Positions 21,975 through 30,773 of a stretch of DNA of 64,000 bases are shown here, piece by piece. The stretch's first letter is position 1. Every line of letters begins with the position of its first letter. Position numbers and translations under genes: made by a program. Under the pieces are notes generated by a model. It searched no databases. It had not been told where the DNA came from and worked only from the letters and a program-made list of their open reading frames with translations. Source of the DNA: Candidatus Iainarchaeum sp. (GTDB taxonomy: Archaea > Iainarchaeota > Iainarchaeia > Iainarchaeales > JAGVWC01); the NCBI GenBank assembly GCA_018304465.1, contig JAGVWC010000011.1, forward strand, positions 1 to 64,000. Direction: 5' to 3'.

Positions 21975-24170
21975 TTAAAACAACGCCACGCGACCCAATG
22001 CCTGGCGCGCCATCAAATATTCCAGCGTGCTTTCCGCGCCTTGGTTGACGTTGACTTCGGTCGGGGACAAACCGTCATAGCAACCATTGCTTTTCTTGTC
22101 CACCATCACGCAATTCAGGGAATTGCGTCCGAAAAACCATTCGAACGAAATCTTGGCGTTCTTTTTATAATCCTCTTTTTTCGCAACTTCAAGTCCTTTC
22201 AAATACGCGGTCGTCATGGTTCCGGCTTCGATCGGTTGCTGGTTGAAAAACGAGCGTTCCTCGCCTTTCTTGTACCATCCGTAATGGCCCACCGGCATCA
22301 ACGTGTTTTGCAAAATCAATTCTTTGGACAGCATATCCAGGGACTTCGTGGCGACTTTCAGATACTCCTGGTTTTCCAACACTTGCGCTGAATTGAAAAT
22401 CGCTTCGCAGATCGACGCGTTGGCGTACGTTAAGGATTCTTCGAACCAATGCCAGTTGTCGTCGGCCACTTCGTGGAACTGGTGCACCAAACTATCCGAA
22501 AGCTTGCTCATGGTTTTAAGGGTGCGCTCGTCTTTTTCCGGGTACGCCGCCAATCCAAGCAACGCGAACGCTTTGGCGCGCGGAGAACCGAGGCTTGAAA
22601 TCTGCGGGAACGCGCGATCGAAAATCGTCAAGGCTTTGTTATGTAGTAGAACGGGCAGGTTGGCGCGCGACGCGACACCTAAACTCCACATGGTTCGACC
22701 AAACGAATCCTCGCTTCCCATGCGATCCAAAAAATTATGGTTCGAATCCACGATATTGTGGAACCAACCGTCTTGCATCTGGCAATACTCGACGAAATTC
22801 AAATACTTCTTGGTCTGGCGCTCCATTTTGATCGACGGCGTGGTTTCCATCGCCTGGGTCGCAACGATCAACGCCCGCGCGTTGTCATCGGTCGTATAAC
22901 CGCTGTCGGGATTGGGTTCGAAAAAATTCGCAAACTGAATGATTCCGAATTCGTCCGTCAACCGGTGCATGTGCGTATACGACAATTTGGGCAGCTTGTT
23001 GAGAAAATCGAAATTAAAATCGTGAATATCCGTGTAAATCGACGCATACTGGTTCGCGACATTAGGCCACACCATTTTTCGCGAATACGCAAACGCGTTG
23101 TTTTCCAGTTTCTGAATCAAATCCGGATCGCGCAATAATTTCAACAACGCGTTTTCAAACACCTGGTGATTTTCCACTGCCACCAATATTCCGCGTTCGC
23201 CGCCATACACTTCCTCGTTGTATTTCGAGCGCGTCACGATCGCGGCTTTTCCCGCGGCCATGGCGTACGACGTGGTTCCGCTGCACGACTGGTTCTTGTC
23301 AATGGACGGTGACAAATAGACGTCCGCCATCTGCAACAATTCAATCAATTCGTTCAAGGACAAATACTTGTTGAAAAACTTGACGTGTTCTTCGACTCCG
23401 AGTTCCTTGGCCAACAATTCCAATTCGTTTCGATACGACTCGCCTTCATGCGCCCGAACTTTCGGATGGGTTTCTCCCGCGCACACATACACGACTTCCG
23501 GATGCTGGGAAACCACTTTGGGCAATGCCTTGATCACGTACTCGATGCCTTTTCCGCGCGAAAGCAATCCAAACGTCAACAAAACGGTTTTTCCAGCCAA
23601 ACGGTATTTTTGCTTGAAGAATTCTTTTTTTCCCGGAACGATTTCGGGGACGCCGTGCGGGACCACGCAGACTTTTTCGGGCGGAATCATGTACTCTTTT
23701 ACCAGAATTTCTTTGGCAGCTTCCGTCATTACGACCACCGCTTTGCAGTTGCCGCAAATATTCTGGACCACTTCCAAACGCTTCGGATCCGGCTCCGGCA
23801 AAACCGTGTGAAACGTGGTTACCGCGTCTTTTTTGAGTTTTCCCAAAAACGCGAGCAAATACTCCCCGTATTCGCCGCCAAAAAGACCGAATTCGTGCTG
23901 AACATTGACCACGCTGATCCGGTGTTTGCGGTTGAGCCGGTCGGCAAGCTTCTCGTAATCCGCGATTTCGGAAGCGTTGATCTGGTCAATGACCTTGTGA
24001 TTATAATTGTAAATGCTCGAGCCGCTTTCGTTTAACGCGACGATCCGGGGCTTCATCAAATGCCCGAATTTCTTGTAAATCGATTCTGAAAGATCCTTCG
24101 AAAAAGTCGCAATCCCGCATTCACGCGGAGGAAAACTGGATACAAAAACAACGGACGATTTTTGTGACAT
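21975..24170 (-). CDS. GT4 glycosyltransferase fused to a C-terminal helical domain (731 aa)
   Basis: Residues 1 to about 385 form a GT-B fold glycosyltransferase: SSFPPRECGIATFSKDL at the start, VVPHGVPE, LTFGLLSRGKGIEYVIKAL, and the EX7E-like region near GTTSYAMAAGKAAIVTR. Residues about 400-731 form a separate region beginning LSYTHMHRLTDEFGI with TTDDNARALIVA and QDGWFHN, resembling the (alpha/alpha) helical domains that follow GT4 enzymes beside GH130 genes. A two-domain enzyme acting on mannose or a similar sugar fits the neighbours. The ATG at 24170 is preferred to a TTG one codon earlier. Confidence 0.85.
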   Translation of the reverse strand: MSQKSSVVFVSSFPPRECGIATFSKDLSESIYKKFGHLMKPRIVALNESGSSIYNYNHKVIDQINASEIADYEKLADRLNRKHRISVVNVQHEFGLFGGEYGEYLLAFLGKLKKDAVTTFHTVLPEPDPKRLEVVQNICGNCKAVVVMTEAAKEILVKEYMIPPEKVCVVPHGVPEIVPGKKEFFKQKYRLAGKTVLLTFGLLSRGKGIEYVIKALPKVVSQHPEVVYVCAGETHPKVRAHEGESYRNELELLAKELGVEEHVKFFNKYLSLNELIELLQMADVYLSPSIDKNQSCSGTTSYAMAAGKAAIVTRSKYNEEVYGGERGILVAVENHQVFENALLKLLRDPDLIQKLENNAFAYSRKMVWPNVANQYASIYTDIHDFNFDFLNKLPKLSYTHMHRLTDEFGIIQFANFFEPNPDSGYTTDDNARALIVATQAMETTPSIKMERQTKKYLNFVEYCQMQDGWFHNIVDSNHNFLDRMGSEDSFGRTMWSLGVASRANLPVLLHNKALTIFDRAFPQISSLGSPRAKAFALLGLAAYPEKDERTLKTMSKLSDSLVHQFHEVADDNWHWFEESLTYANASICEAIFNSAQVLENQEYLKVATKSLDMLSKELILQNTLMPVGHYGWYKKGEERSFFNQQPIEAGTMTTAYLKGLEVAKKEDYKKNAKISFEWFFGRNSLNCVMVDKKSNGCYDGLSPTEVNVNQGAESTLEYLMARQALGRVALF

Positions 24171-24173
24171 CAA

Positions 24174-24358
24174 CTTGGCCCCAAAATAAAAATCGAATCA
24201 GATTTTTCTTAACCCCACTCGATATATTAGCGAACAGGTTATATTTAAGCGTAGCGCCGTTTCGCGACCGACGACCGATCGCCGCGGATCCGATCGAAAT
24301 CCGGACGAATCCGTCGAGGAAAAAGATTAAATTCTCAAACAGCCTAAACCCATATACC
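24174..24358. promoter_or_regulatory. Divergent promoter region between glycosyltransferase and glycosidase
   Basis: The 185-bp gap holds AT-rich elements CGATATATTAGC and GGTTATATTTAAGC around 24220-24250, good box A candidates, and no convincing gene. A frame that reads through it from 24164 looks non-coding. Confidence 0.4.
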
Positions 24359-25489
24359 ATGGCCGCGAACCTTTCGGTACCCGAACTCATCGCATTAGAC
24401 GTGATCGCCAGCTGCGCGACTTCGAACGGATTGTTCGCGAGCGCTCCGCCCGACGGATACACCATGGTGTTTTCACGAGACGCCATGATCACTTTGCTTG
24501 GCGCCTTTTCGTACCGTCACCCGCTTGTGGACCAGCAATTTGAAAAAAGCCTCGTTACCTTGGGTTTGCACCAGGCTCCCAGCGGCCAAATTCCGAACGC
24601 GGTCGACTTATTCGACCCCAAACGCAAAAAAGAAGTGTCTTTTGCCACCATCGATTCGACGTTATGGTGGCTGATTGGACTCAAAACCTATTGCCACGCC
24701 CGCAAAAAAACCGCTTTTTTCAAGCGTTTCTCCAAGCAAGTCGAAAACGCGTTTCATTGGCTTTTATGCCAAGACACCGGCGAAGACGGCATGCCCGAAC
24801 AGCATCCGACTTCGGACTGGCAAGACGCGTTTCCCCACAAATACGGACATACCATTAACACCCAAGCCCTGTATTTTCACGCGTTGAACCTTTATGGGCG
24901 GAAAAAACAGGCCCAACAAGTGTCCGACGCCGTGAACGGAAAACTGCGGCCCGATTGGAGTCTTTGGGACGACGAACTCGGATATTACCGTCCGTGGCGC
25001 TGGAAAAGCCACGACCAATTTCACGAAACCGAAAACTGGTTCGACACCACGGGTAACCTGCTTGCGATTCTGTTTGATCTGGCCAGTCCCCGGCAAGCCG
25101 AACTCATCTTGTCCTATATCGAACAACATCACATCAATGCTCCGTTTCCCATCCGCGTGATTTTTCCCGCGATTACGCCGCGCACCCATGCCTGGCAAGA
25201 CTACTACAAATCTTCCGCCGCCGGAAAACCGTTTCATTATCTAAACGGCGGAATCTGGCCTTTTGTCGGCGGACTCTATGTGACCGCGTTGGTAAAACTG
25301 CGTCGCTTTGCCGAAGCCGAGCGCGAACTGCACTTGCTTGAAAAAAGCAATTTGTTAAATCCCAACCAACCGTTTCCCGAATGGATTCACCCGTACACCC
25401 AGGAAACATTCGGAGTCCAGCAAGCCTGGAGCGCGGGCACGTATTTGCTGGCCAAAAAATCAGTTGAAACAAAAAAACCCTTGTTTTGA
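24359..25489 (+). CDS. (alpha/alpha)6-barrel glycoside hydrolase (376 aa)
   Basis: The protein resembles the catalytic domain of GH100 neutral invertases and debranching-type glucosidases: FSRDAMITLLGAF near residue 40, IDSTLWWLIGLKTY at about 100, EQHPTSDWQDAF with probable acid residue at about 147, and HYLNGGIWPFVGGLYVTAL near 295. It should cleave a glycosidic bond in an oligosaccharide or a storage glycan. The exact GH family cannot be fixed here. The ATG at 24359 starts at the domain; there is no signal peptide, so it acts in the cytosol. Confidence 0.75.
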   Translation: MAANLSVPELIALDVIASCATSNGLFASAPPDGYTMVFSRDAMITLLGAFSYRHPLVDQQFEKSLVTLGLHQAPSGQIPNAVDLFDPKRKKEVSFATIDSTLWWLIGLKTYCHARKKTAFFKRFSKQVENAFHWLLCQDTGEDGMPEQHPTSDWQDAFPHKYGHTINTQALYFHALNLYGRKKQAQQVSDAVNGKLRPDWSLWDDELGYYRPWRWKSHDQFHETENWFDTTGNLLAILFDLASPRQAELILSYIEQHHINAPFPIRVIFPAITPRTHAWQDYYKSSAAGKPFHYLNGGIWPFVGGLYVTALVKLRRFAEAERELHLLEKSNLLNPNQPFPEWIHPYTQETFGVQQAWSAGTYLLAKKSVETKKPLF

Positions 25490-25490
25490 A

Positions 25491-25841
25491 TCACGGTTTG
25501 GCTAACCGCTTAAAAATCTTTTTTAAAATCTCTTGTCGGCTTATGGCCAAGTCCATTATTTCTTGGGCTTCCCGCTGCCTTGACACATTCTTTTTGGATT
25601 GCGCGAGGCGTTTTCGTTGAACCGCGAACCGATACAATGCGTCCAATTCAATCAAAGCGTCCACAATCCGGGCCGAAGAAGGAAACTGCCGAACCCGCGC
25701 CAAACTTTGTTCGGATCTTTTCAACTGCCGTTCCATTTCATCGGACTGCTTTTTCCGGTTCGACAACACGCGTTCCCGGGCCGAAGCACGACGAACGACT
25801 CCAACCAGCCTTTTGATTCGGTTAACGGTTTTTCGAATCAT
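25491..25841 (-). CDS. Small basic helical protein (116 aa)
   Basis: A strongly Arg/Lys-rich, all-helical protein with heptad-like regions and no recognised family. Its start overlaps the stop of the upstream glycosyltransferase by four bases, so it is the third gene of the PIG-L, GT4, small-protein operon. Two lysines or arginines per helical turn suggest binding to nucleic acid or membrane. Confidence 0.55.
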   Translation of the reverse strand: MIRKTVNRIKRLVGVVRRASARERVLSNRKKQSDEMERQLKRSEQSLARVRQFPSSARIVDALIELDALYRFAVQRKRLAQSKKNVSRQREAQEIMDLAISRQEILKKIFKRLAKP

Positions 25842-26980
25842 AATCCTAATTTGTCATGAATCACTTTTTGCATTTTTTTGGCGACAACACGGTAATCGAA
25901 CTCTTTTTCAGCCCGTTTCCGAGCCGCTTTGCCCATTTTAGCCGCTTGCTTGTCGTCGGTCAGCAATTTCAACAAATACTCCGCAAGATCGTTGACATCC
26001 GCGCGATACGCAAAAGTTTTGGGCTGATCAAACCTGATGATTTGTTTTTCGGCAAAACCCATGTGCGGATACACCCATTCTTCATCCAGTTTGATCTCTT
26101 CGGATACCTTGCACAAATACCCTGTTTCATTGTGCACCACGGTGTCACGGCAACCGCCGGCGTCAATCGCAATCACGGGCCGACCCGCGCACATGGCTTC
26201 CAACTGAATCATTCCGAATCCCTCGATCCGGCTGGGCGCCGCGTACACGTCGGTCGCGTTCAAAAAAACATTCATGAAATTTCGCGAAAGCGCTCCGCCA
26301 AAAAACCTGATTTTTTTGCGATCCAATCCCAGTTCTCGGATGATTTCGTTTTCGGCTTGGCGATGATAATACGGTTTTCCGTCCACCCAGCTTTTGCCCA
26401 AATACACCCAGTCCTTGAATTCCTTGTCCACAATCGCCAGGGCTTTAAGCACTTCCTGAGCGCCTTTACTCGTAATGTCGCCGCCAACCGTCGAAATCAT
26501 CTTGATATTATCGGGAACATCCAACAGTTTTCGCATTTCAACGACCCGTTCGTCTTCGCGGTCAATCGGATACATTTCATTGGTATCGATTCCGATCGGC
26601 ATCGGAAAAATATTCGGGTTCGAAACGCCGTCGCGGTTGTAAATCTCTTTGACCCACCGGCTCGTGGTAAACATCAACGGCAATTCGTTTAATTTGTCGT
26701 GATAATTACTGACCCATCCGTCCGCGTTAAGCCACGGCACCGGCTGGATTCCATTTTCCTGGGGTTCGAAAATCAGGTCCGGTGCGTTTCCCCAATAACC
26801 GATTCCGATCGCGCAATCGGGCTTGAAACTCTTGTACAACCATTCTTTTTCCATGACCGAATCGTAATTGCAGTGTTGCGCGGACAAACCGTTCTCGACA
26901 AACCCGCGATACAAAAAATTTCCTTGCAGACTCACGCCGTCCAGCTGAACGGGGGATGGATACAACACGATCGGTCTCAT
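25838..26980 (-). CDS. GT4-type glycosyltransferase (380 aa)
   Basis: A GT-B enzyme: acceptor domain N-terminal, then MISTVGGDITSKGAQEVLKAL at about 160 (donor domain start), and DVYAAPSRIEGFGMIQLEAMCAGRPVIAIDAGG at about 245-275 containing the E-x7-E catalytic motif. It adds a sugar from a nucleotide-sugar donor. The start overlaps the stop of the PIG-L gene by ATGA, so the two act together, probably with the deacetylase working on an N-acetyl sugar made or used by the transferase. Confidence 0.88.
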   Translation of the reverse strand: MRPIVLYPSPVQLDGVSLQGNFLYRGFVENGLSAQHCNYDSVMEKEWLYKSFKPDCAIGIGYWGNAPDLIFEPQENGIQPVPWLNADGWVSNYHDKLNELPLMFTTSRWVKEIYNRDGVSNPNIFPMPIGIDTNEMYPIDREDERVVEMRKLLDVPDNIKMISTVGGDITSKGAQEVLKALAIVDKEFKDWVYLGKSWVDGKPYYHRQAENEIIRELGLDRKKIRFFGGALSRNFMNVFLNATDVYAAPSRIEGFGMIQLEAMCAGRPVIAIDAGGCRDTVVHNETGYLCKVSEEIKLDEEWVYPHMGFAEKQIIRFDQPKTFAYRADVNDLAEYLLKLLTDDKQAAKMGKAARKRAEKEFDYRVVAKKMQKVIHDKLGL

Positions 26981-27558
26981 TTGATTCGCCTAAAGCGTTC
27001 AATTTTGTTTGCGCTTCGAACTTCGAAGCCGTCTTCACTAAAACCATAGACCTGATGGATTAAAAACTTCTTCTTTTCGTGCAACGCGCGCGAAAGACGC
27101 ACTTCGAGCGATCCGTGCGTCATCGGGACCGCGATTTTGTCACGATTTTTCTTGACCGCAAAGCAATACGCGCGATTTGTTTTCAATCGATTGCTTACAA
27201 TCAGTTTTTTCACGGCGTGATGACACTCGCGATGCCGAATATGCCCGTATTCCCCGTTAAACCCGTGAAAAAAGACGTAATCGAATGAATCGTTTCCGAC
27301 GAATTTTTCGATGTGATCCGCAAGTTCGCCGATATTTTGCCGCGTTTTTAGCGATGGTTCATCGTCGATCAAGCCGTGAATCATGCCGCTTGCTCCCAAC
27401 TGTTTCACGACGCGAAAAAACTTCGGTGCGCGATCCGTGTCCCAATCGCGCGAAAGACACTCGATCCGCCAATCCCACTCCGGATGCGACAAAATCAATC
27501 CGCCTGCCCAGAGGGTTTCGTCATCCGGATGCGCGACAATCACAAGCGCTTTGGTCAT
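26977..27558 (-). CDS. PIG-L/LmbE-family deacetylase (193 aa)
   Basis: Metal ligands of the family are present: AHPDDE at residues 9-14 and the HxxxH-like GHIRHRECHHA at about 107-117. PIG-L enzymes remove the acetyl group from N-acetylglucosamine linked to inositol, diacetylchitobiose or similar. It is the first gene of a coupled three-gene operon with a GT4 glycosyltransferase. Confidence 0.88.
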   Translation of the reverse strand: MTKALVIVAHPDDETLWAGGLILSHPEWDWRIECLSRDWDTDRAPKFFRVVKQLGASGMIHGLIDDEPSLKTRQNIGELADHIEKFVGNDSFDYVFFHGFNGEYGHIRHRECHHAVKKLIVSNRLKTNRAYCFAVKKNRDKIAVPMTHGSLEVRLSRALHEKKKFLIHQVYGFSEDGFEVRSANKIERFRRIK

Positions 27559-27621
27559 GGTAATCTATTTCCTTTTTTTTGGGTCACTCAATACACCCGC
27601 TTTCAATTTGCAAAGCGACCA

Positions 27622-28722
27622 TCACTTGAACCAAGTCAACGAGTTCAAAACCGCTTTTAAGCGAACGGACCGAACCGAAATCGCCGAGTCGCCGGCCCCT
27701 GCGAAAACGAATAATTCTTTTTTGGTCTTATCTTTCCACACTGTGTCCGTTGGAAACACCACGTTATCCACAAACCCGACTTTTTCTTCCGGCAACTCCG
27801 GTGCAAACAATGGTTCCGTTTTCGGAGTGCGCGCAAGAATGACTTCCGGGTTTTCCTTGTCGAACACCACGGCTCCGGCGCAATACCTTTTTCCTTTGCT
27901 GTCATCATTCGGATCCATGTACGAAACCCCGTGATACAAATCCAGAAAACCATCCTCGATTTCCACGGGCGGGGTTCCGGCTCCGATCCGAAGCGAATCC
28001 CATGCTTCAAACCGGGGCTGCATCAACGGCTTGTCGAACCCCCAATACTGAAGATCCTTCGAATACGAAATCCAAATCGACGGGCGATTAAAATTCATGG
28101 TTCCTTCGGGCCGGTGCAACGCGACGAAACGACCGTTGACTTTTCGCGGAAACAACACGACGTCTTTATTCTGCTGGGAAAACGTGATTCCAAAGCGCGT
28201 CCAGCGCTTCAAGTCTTTTGACGTGGCCATGCTGGTCGAAACACCGGCGTGATCCGAAACACTCACGTACGTCATGGCATGAAGATTCAGCTCCTCAAAA
28301 AAAGTGGTGCGCGGATCTTCGACTCCAAAATCGCATTCGCCTTTGATTCCGAAAAAATCCGGTTTTTGGTTCAAATGAATGACTTTTTCCGCGTTTTCAT
28401 CGAGATAAATGCGTCTAAAATGCGAAATGGTCGGCAGGCGAATCAATCCTTCCTTGGTGACAAACGCTTCGCTTGACACCTGGCCTTTGGTTCGCGGAAT
28501 TTTTTCCATTCGAAAACTATACGACTTGCTGCCCATCATGCGCGGAGAAAGAAAATATCGTTCTCCGTGATACGGCGTTTCCGCAACGCGCGCGTACAGC
28601 AAAATATGCCCGTCTTTTAGGCGATCCGCGGACGGATTGAGCACGCCGCGAATACGAAGCTTCGGCGAACTCGAAATCAAACTCGTCGGCCGAACAATGA
28701 TGCGCGGATCGGTCTTTAACAC
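27622..28722 (-). CDS. GH130 family mannoside phosphorylase (366 aa)
   Basis: The five-bladed beta-propeller pattern of GH130 is visible, with the catalytic Asp in GVEDPRTTFF (about 133-142), a SKDLKRWTRFG repeat at about 170, and GTPPVEIEDGFLDLYHG at about 250. GH130 enzymes phosphorolyse beta-mannosides to mannose 1-phosphate. In reverse they can build mannan. The neighbourhood of two glycosyltransferases and an alpha/alpha-barrel glycosidase points to turnover of a mannose-containing glycan. No signal peptide, so cytosolic. Confidence 0.85.
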   Translation of the reverse strand: MLKTDPRIIVRPTSLISSSPKLRIRGVLNPSADRLKDGHILLYARVAETPYHGERYFLSPRMMGSKSYSFRMEKIPRTKGQVSSEAFVTKEGLIRLPTISHFRRIYLDENAEKVIHLNQKPDFFGIKGECDFGVEDPRTTFFEELNLHAMTYVSVSDHAGVSTSMATSKDLKRWTRFGITFSQQNKDVVLFPRKVNGRFVALHRPEGTMNFNRPSIWISYSKDLQYWGFDKPLMQPRFEAWDSLRIGAGTPPVEIEDGFLDLYHGVSYMDPNDDSKGKRYCAGAVVFDKENPEVILARTPKTEPLFAPELPEEKVGFVDNVVFPTDTVWKDKTKKELFVFAGAGDSAISVRSVRLKAVLNSLTWFK

Positions 28723-28830
28723 GGTTAAACCACCTAAGAATAATATTTGGAGGCTATTTATTCGTTTCGTTTCGGTTTTTGGACGATCATAACTGCTTTA
28801 AAAAAATTTTCAATCCCAATTCGTGTAATC

Positions 28831-29487
28831 ATGAAAAAAGTCGACTTTGATTCCGTTCATCGGATTTTGGAAAACGAAGTAAAACATTACGACGTGCCGA
28901 TTGTGGATCTGATCAAAATCCAGACGCAAGACCCGTTCAAAGTCCTCGTTACCACGATTCTTTCCGCGCGCACCAATGACCGCACCACGGCCGCGGCTTC
29001 CAAACGCCTTTTTGAAAAAGCATTTGACCTCCAAAGTCTTGAAAAATTAACCGTGCGCGAAATCGAACGACTCATTTTTCCCGTCGGGTTCTACAAAAAC
29101 AAAGCGCGATACCTTACGCAGCTTCCGTTGGTTTTGCGCGAAAAATTCGGGGGAAAAATCCCGCAAACCATCGAAGAACTGGTGCAATTGCCCGGCGTCG
29201 GACGCAAAACCGCGAATCTCGTAGTCGTAATCGCGTTCGAAAAACCCGGCGTATGCGTTGACATTCACGTGCACCGCATCATGAACCGGCTCGGGTACGT
29301 GAAAACAAAAACCCCGTTTAAAACCGAAATGGCGTTGCGCAAAAAACTACCTGAAAAATATTGGATTTCGTTCAATTCGATTCTTGTGGCCTTCGGACAA
29401 AATCTGTGCCGCCCCCAATCCCCTTTTTGCAGCAAATGCCCTGTTTTTCACTATTGCAATCGGGTGGGGGTGGTGCAATCCCGATGA
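28831..29487 (+). CDS. nth: Endonuclease III (218 aa)
   Basis: A bifunctional DNA glycosylase/AP lyase for oxidised pyrimidines. The helix-hairpin-helix with catalytic Lys is LVQLPGVGRKTANLVV, the catalytic Asp is in GVCVDIHVHRIMNRLG, and the C-terminal FeS loop has Cys spacing C-x6-C-x2-C-x5-C (CRPQSPFCSKCPVFHYC). I chose the ATG at 28831, at the domain start. Its stop overlaps the next gene by ATGA, so two repair glycosylases are co-expressed. Confidence 0.93.
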   Translation: MKKVDFDSVHRILENEVKHYDVPIVDLIKIQTQDPFKVLVTTILSARTNDRTTAAASKRLFEKAFDLQSLEKLTVREIERLIFPVGFYKNKARYLTQLPLVLREKFGGKIPQTIEELVQLPGVGRKTANLVVVIAFEKPGVCVDIHVHRIMNRLGYVKTKTPFKTEMALRKKLPEKYWISFNSILVAFGQNLCRPQSPFCSKCPVFHYCNRVGVVQSR

Positions 29488-30128
29488 ACGCCTTCGATCT
29501 TGCGTCCAAAGTCGCGGATCTACGAAATTCTCCCGTTCACGACCGGCTTCAAAAACGACTCGCGTCTTTTCGGGGGTTTTCGAAAAAAAAAGATTCCGAA
29601 TGGTTTTCCGAATTGTGTTTTTGCATTCTTGCGGCCAACGCCAAGGGAAAAATCGCGTTTGACATCCAGCAAGAACTGGGCTGCGCGGGTCTCCTTGAAA
29701 AAAAACAAAGCGAAATCCGGCGCTGCATCCAGCGGCATCGCCACCGGTTTCACAACAACAAAAGCCGGTTCATTGTGGAAGCCCGCGAATATGCAAAAAT
29801 CAAGCAACAGGTGGTTCCAATCATTGAATCCAACGGAACAATGGTTGCGCGAAAATGGCTCGTGGATCACATTCCGGGTTTCGGATACAAGGAAGCGTCG
29901 CATTTTTTACGAAACGTCGGTTTTTTCGATCTTGCGATTTTGGACCGGCACATTTTGAACCTGATGCACGAACACGGATTGCTATTCGAGCGCCCCGCTT
30001 CTTTAACGCCGAAAAAATACCTCAAAATCGAAGCAAAATTTTTCGAACTGGCCAAAAAAACGAACCTGGCTCCCGGCGAACTCGACATGTACTTGTGGCA
30101 CATGAAAACCGGGCAAGTTCTCAAGTAA
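29484..30128 (+). CDS. ogg: Ogg2-type N-glycosylase/DNA lyase (214 aa)
   Basis: The archaeal Ogg2 pattern is clear: SEWFSELCFCILAANAK near residue 38, the HhH with catalytic Lys DHIPGFGYKEASHFLRNVG at about 128-146, catalytic Asp in LAILDRHILNLM, and a short C-terminus with ELDMYLWHMKTG. It removes 8-oxoguanine. The ATG at 29484 is coupled to nth. Length fits the family of about 210 residues. Confidence 0.9.
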   Translation: MNAFDLASKVADLRNSPVHDRLQKRLASFRGFSKKKDSEWFSELCFCILAANAKGKIAFDIQQELGCAGLLEKKQSEIRRCIQRHRHRFHNNKSRFIVEAREYAKIKQQVVPIIESNGTMVARKWLVDHIPGFGYKEASHFLRNVGFFDLAILDRHILNLMHEHGLLFERPASLTPKKYLKIEAKFFELAKKTNLAPGELDMYLWHMKTGQVLK

Positions 30129-30167
30129 TTCTCTTCGGTTTAAAACCTCTTCGAGACTATTTTTTTC

Positions 30168-30713
30168 ATGGCAGCGAAAAAAAATTCCGAAACCGAATTA
30201 ACCGTTGGACAAAAAGCCCCCGTTTTTTCTCTTCCCGACCAAAACGGAAAAAAAATGCGTTTAAGCGAATACAACGGAAAATGGCTCGTGATTTATTTTT
30301 ATCCCAAAGACAACACGCCGGGCTGTACACTTGAAGCCATTGATTTTACCAAAGAAGCCCCAAAATTCAAAAAAGCCGGAATCGAAATCGTTGGAATCAG
30401 TCCGGATTCCGGCGAGAGCCATTGCCGGTTCATCGAAAAACAACGCCTGGATTTGACCCTGTTAACGGACGCCGATCATGCAGTGGCCCAAAAATTCGGG
30501 GTTTGGCGATTGAAAAAATTATACGGGCGCGCATACGAAGGAATTTATCGCAGCACGTTTTTGGTCGATCCCAAAGGAAAAATTGCGTTTGTCTGGTACG
30601 GCGTACAAGTCATCGGACATGCGAACCAAGTCCTTGAAAAAGCCAAAGAAACCCAAAAAAAAACCCTAAAAAACGTTTTTTTGGCCAAAAACGATTTCGT
30701 CGAACCAAAATGA
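30168..30713 (+). CDS. Peroxiredoxin of the BCP/PrxQ type, apparently 1-Cys (181 aa)
   Basis: The thioredoxin-fold peroxidase starts with a VGQKAPVFSLPDQNGK strand, and the peroxidatic Cys lies in PKDNTPGCTLEAIDF. In most BCP proteins a resolving Cys follows five residues later (GCTKEACDF); here that position is Ile, so the enzyme must use an external thiol or a different Cys. A Lys-rich C-terminal extension of about 25 residues is present. It reduces peroxides, and fits next to two oxidative-damage glycosylases. Confidence 0.88.
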   Translation: MAAKKNSETELTVGQKAPVFSLPDQNGKKMRLSEYNGKWLVIYFYPKDNTPGCTLEAIDFTKEAPKFKKAGIEIVGISPDSGESHCRFIEKQRLDLTLLTDADHAVAQKFGVWRLKKLYGRAYEGIYRSTFLVDPKGKIAFVWYGVQVIGHANQVLEKAKETQKKTLKNVFLAKNDFVEPK

Positions 30714-30773
30714 ATAAAAACAATTCAAACCAAATGTTATACTATAAGCAGTTTATAAGAGGTAATTGCGTTC

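Noticed and set aside
24164..24358. Upstream extension of the alpha/alpha-barrel glycosidase
   Set aside because: It covers the divergent promoter gap and the start of the glycosyltransferase gene; its residues look non-coding.
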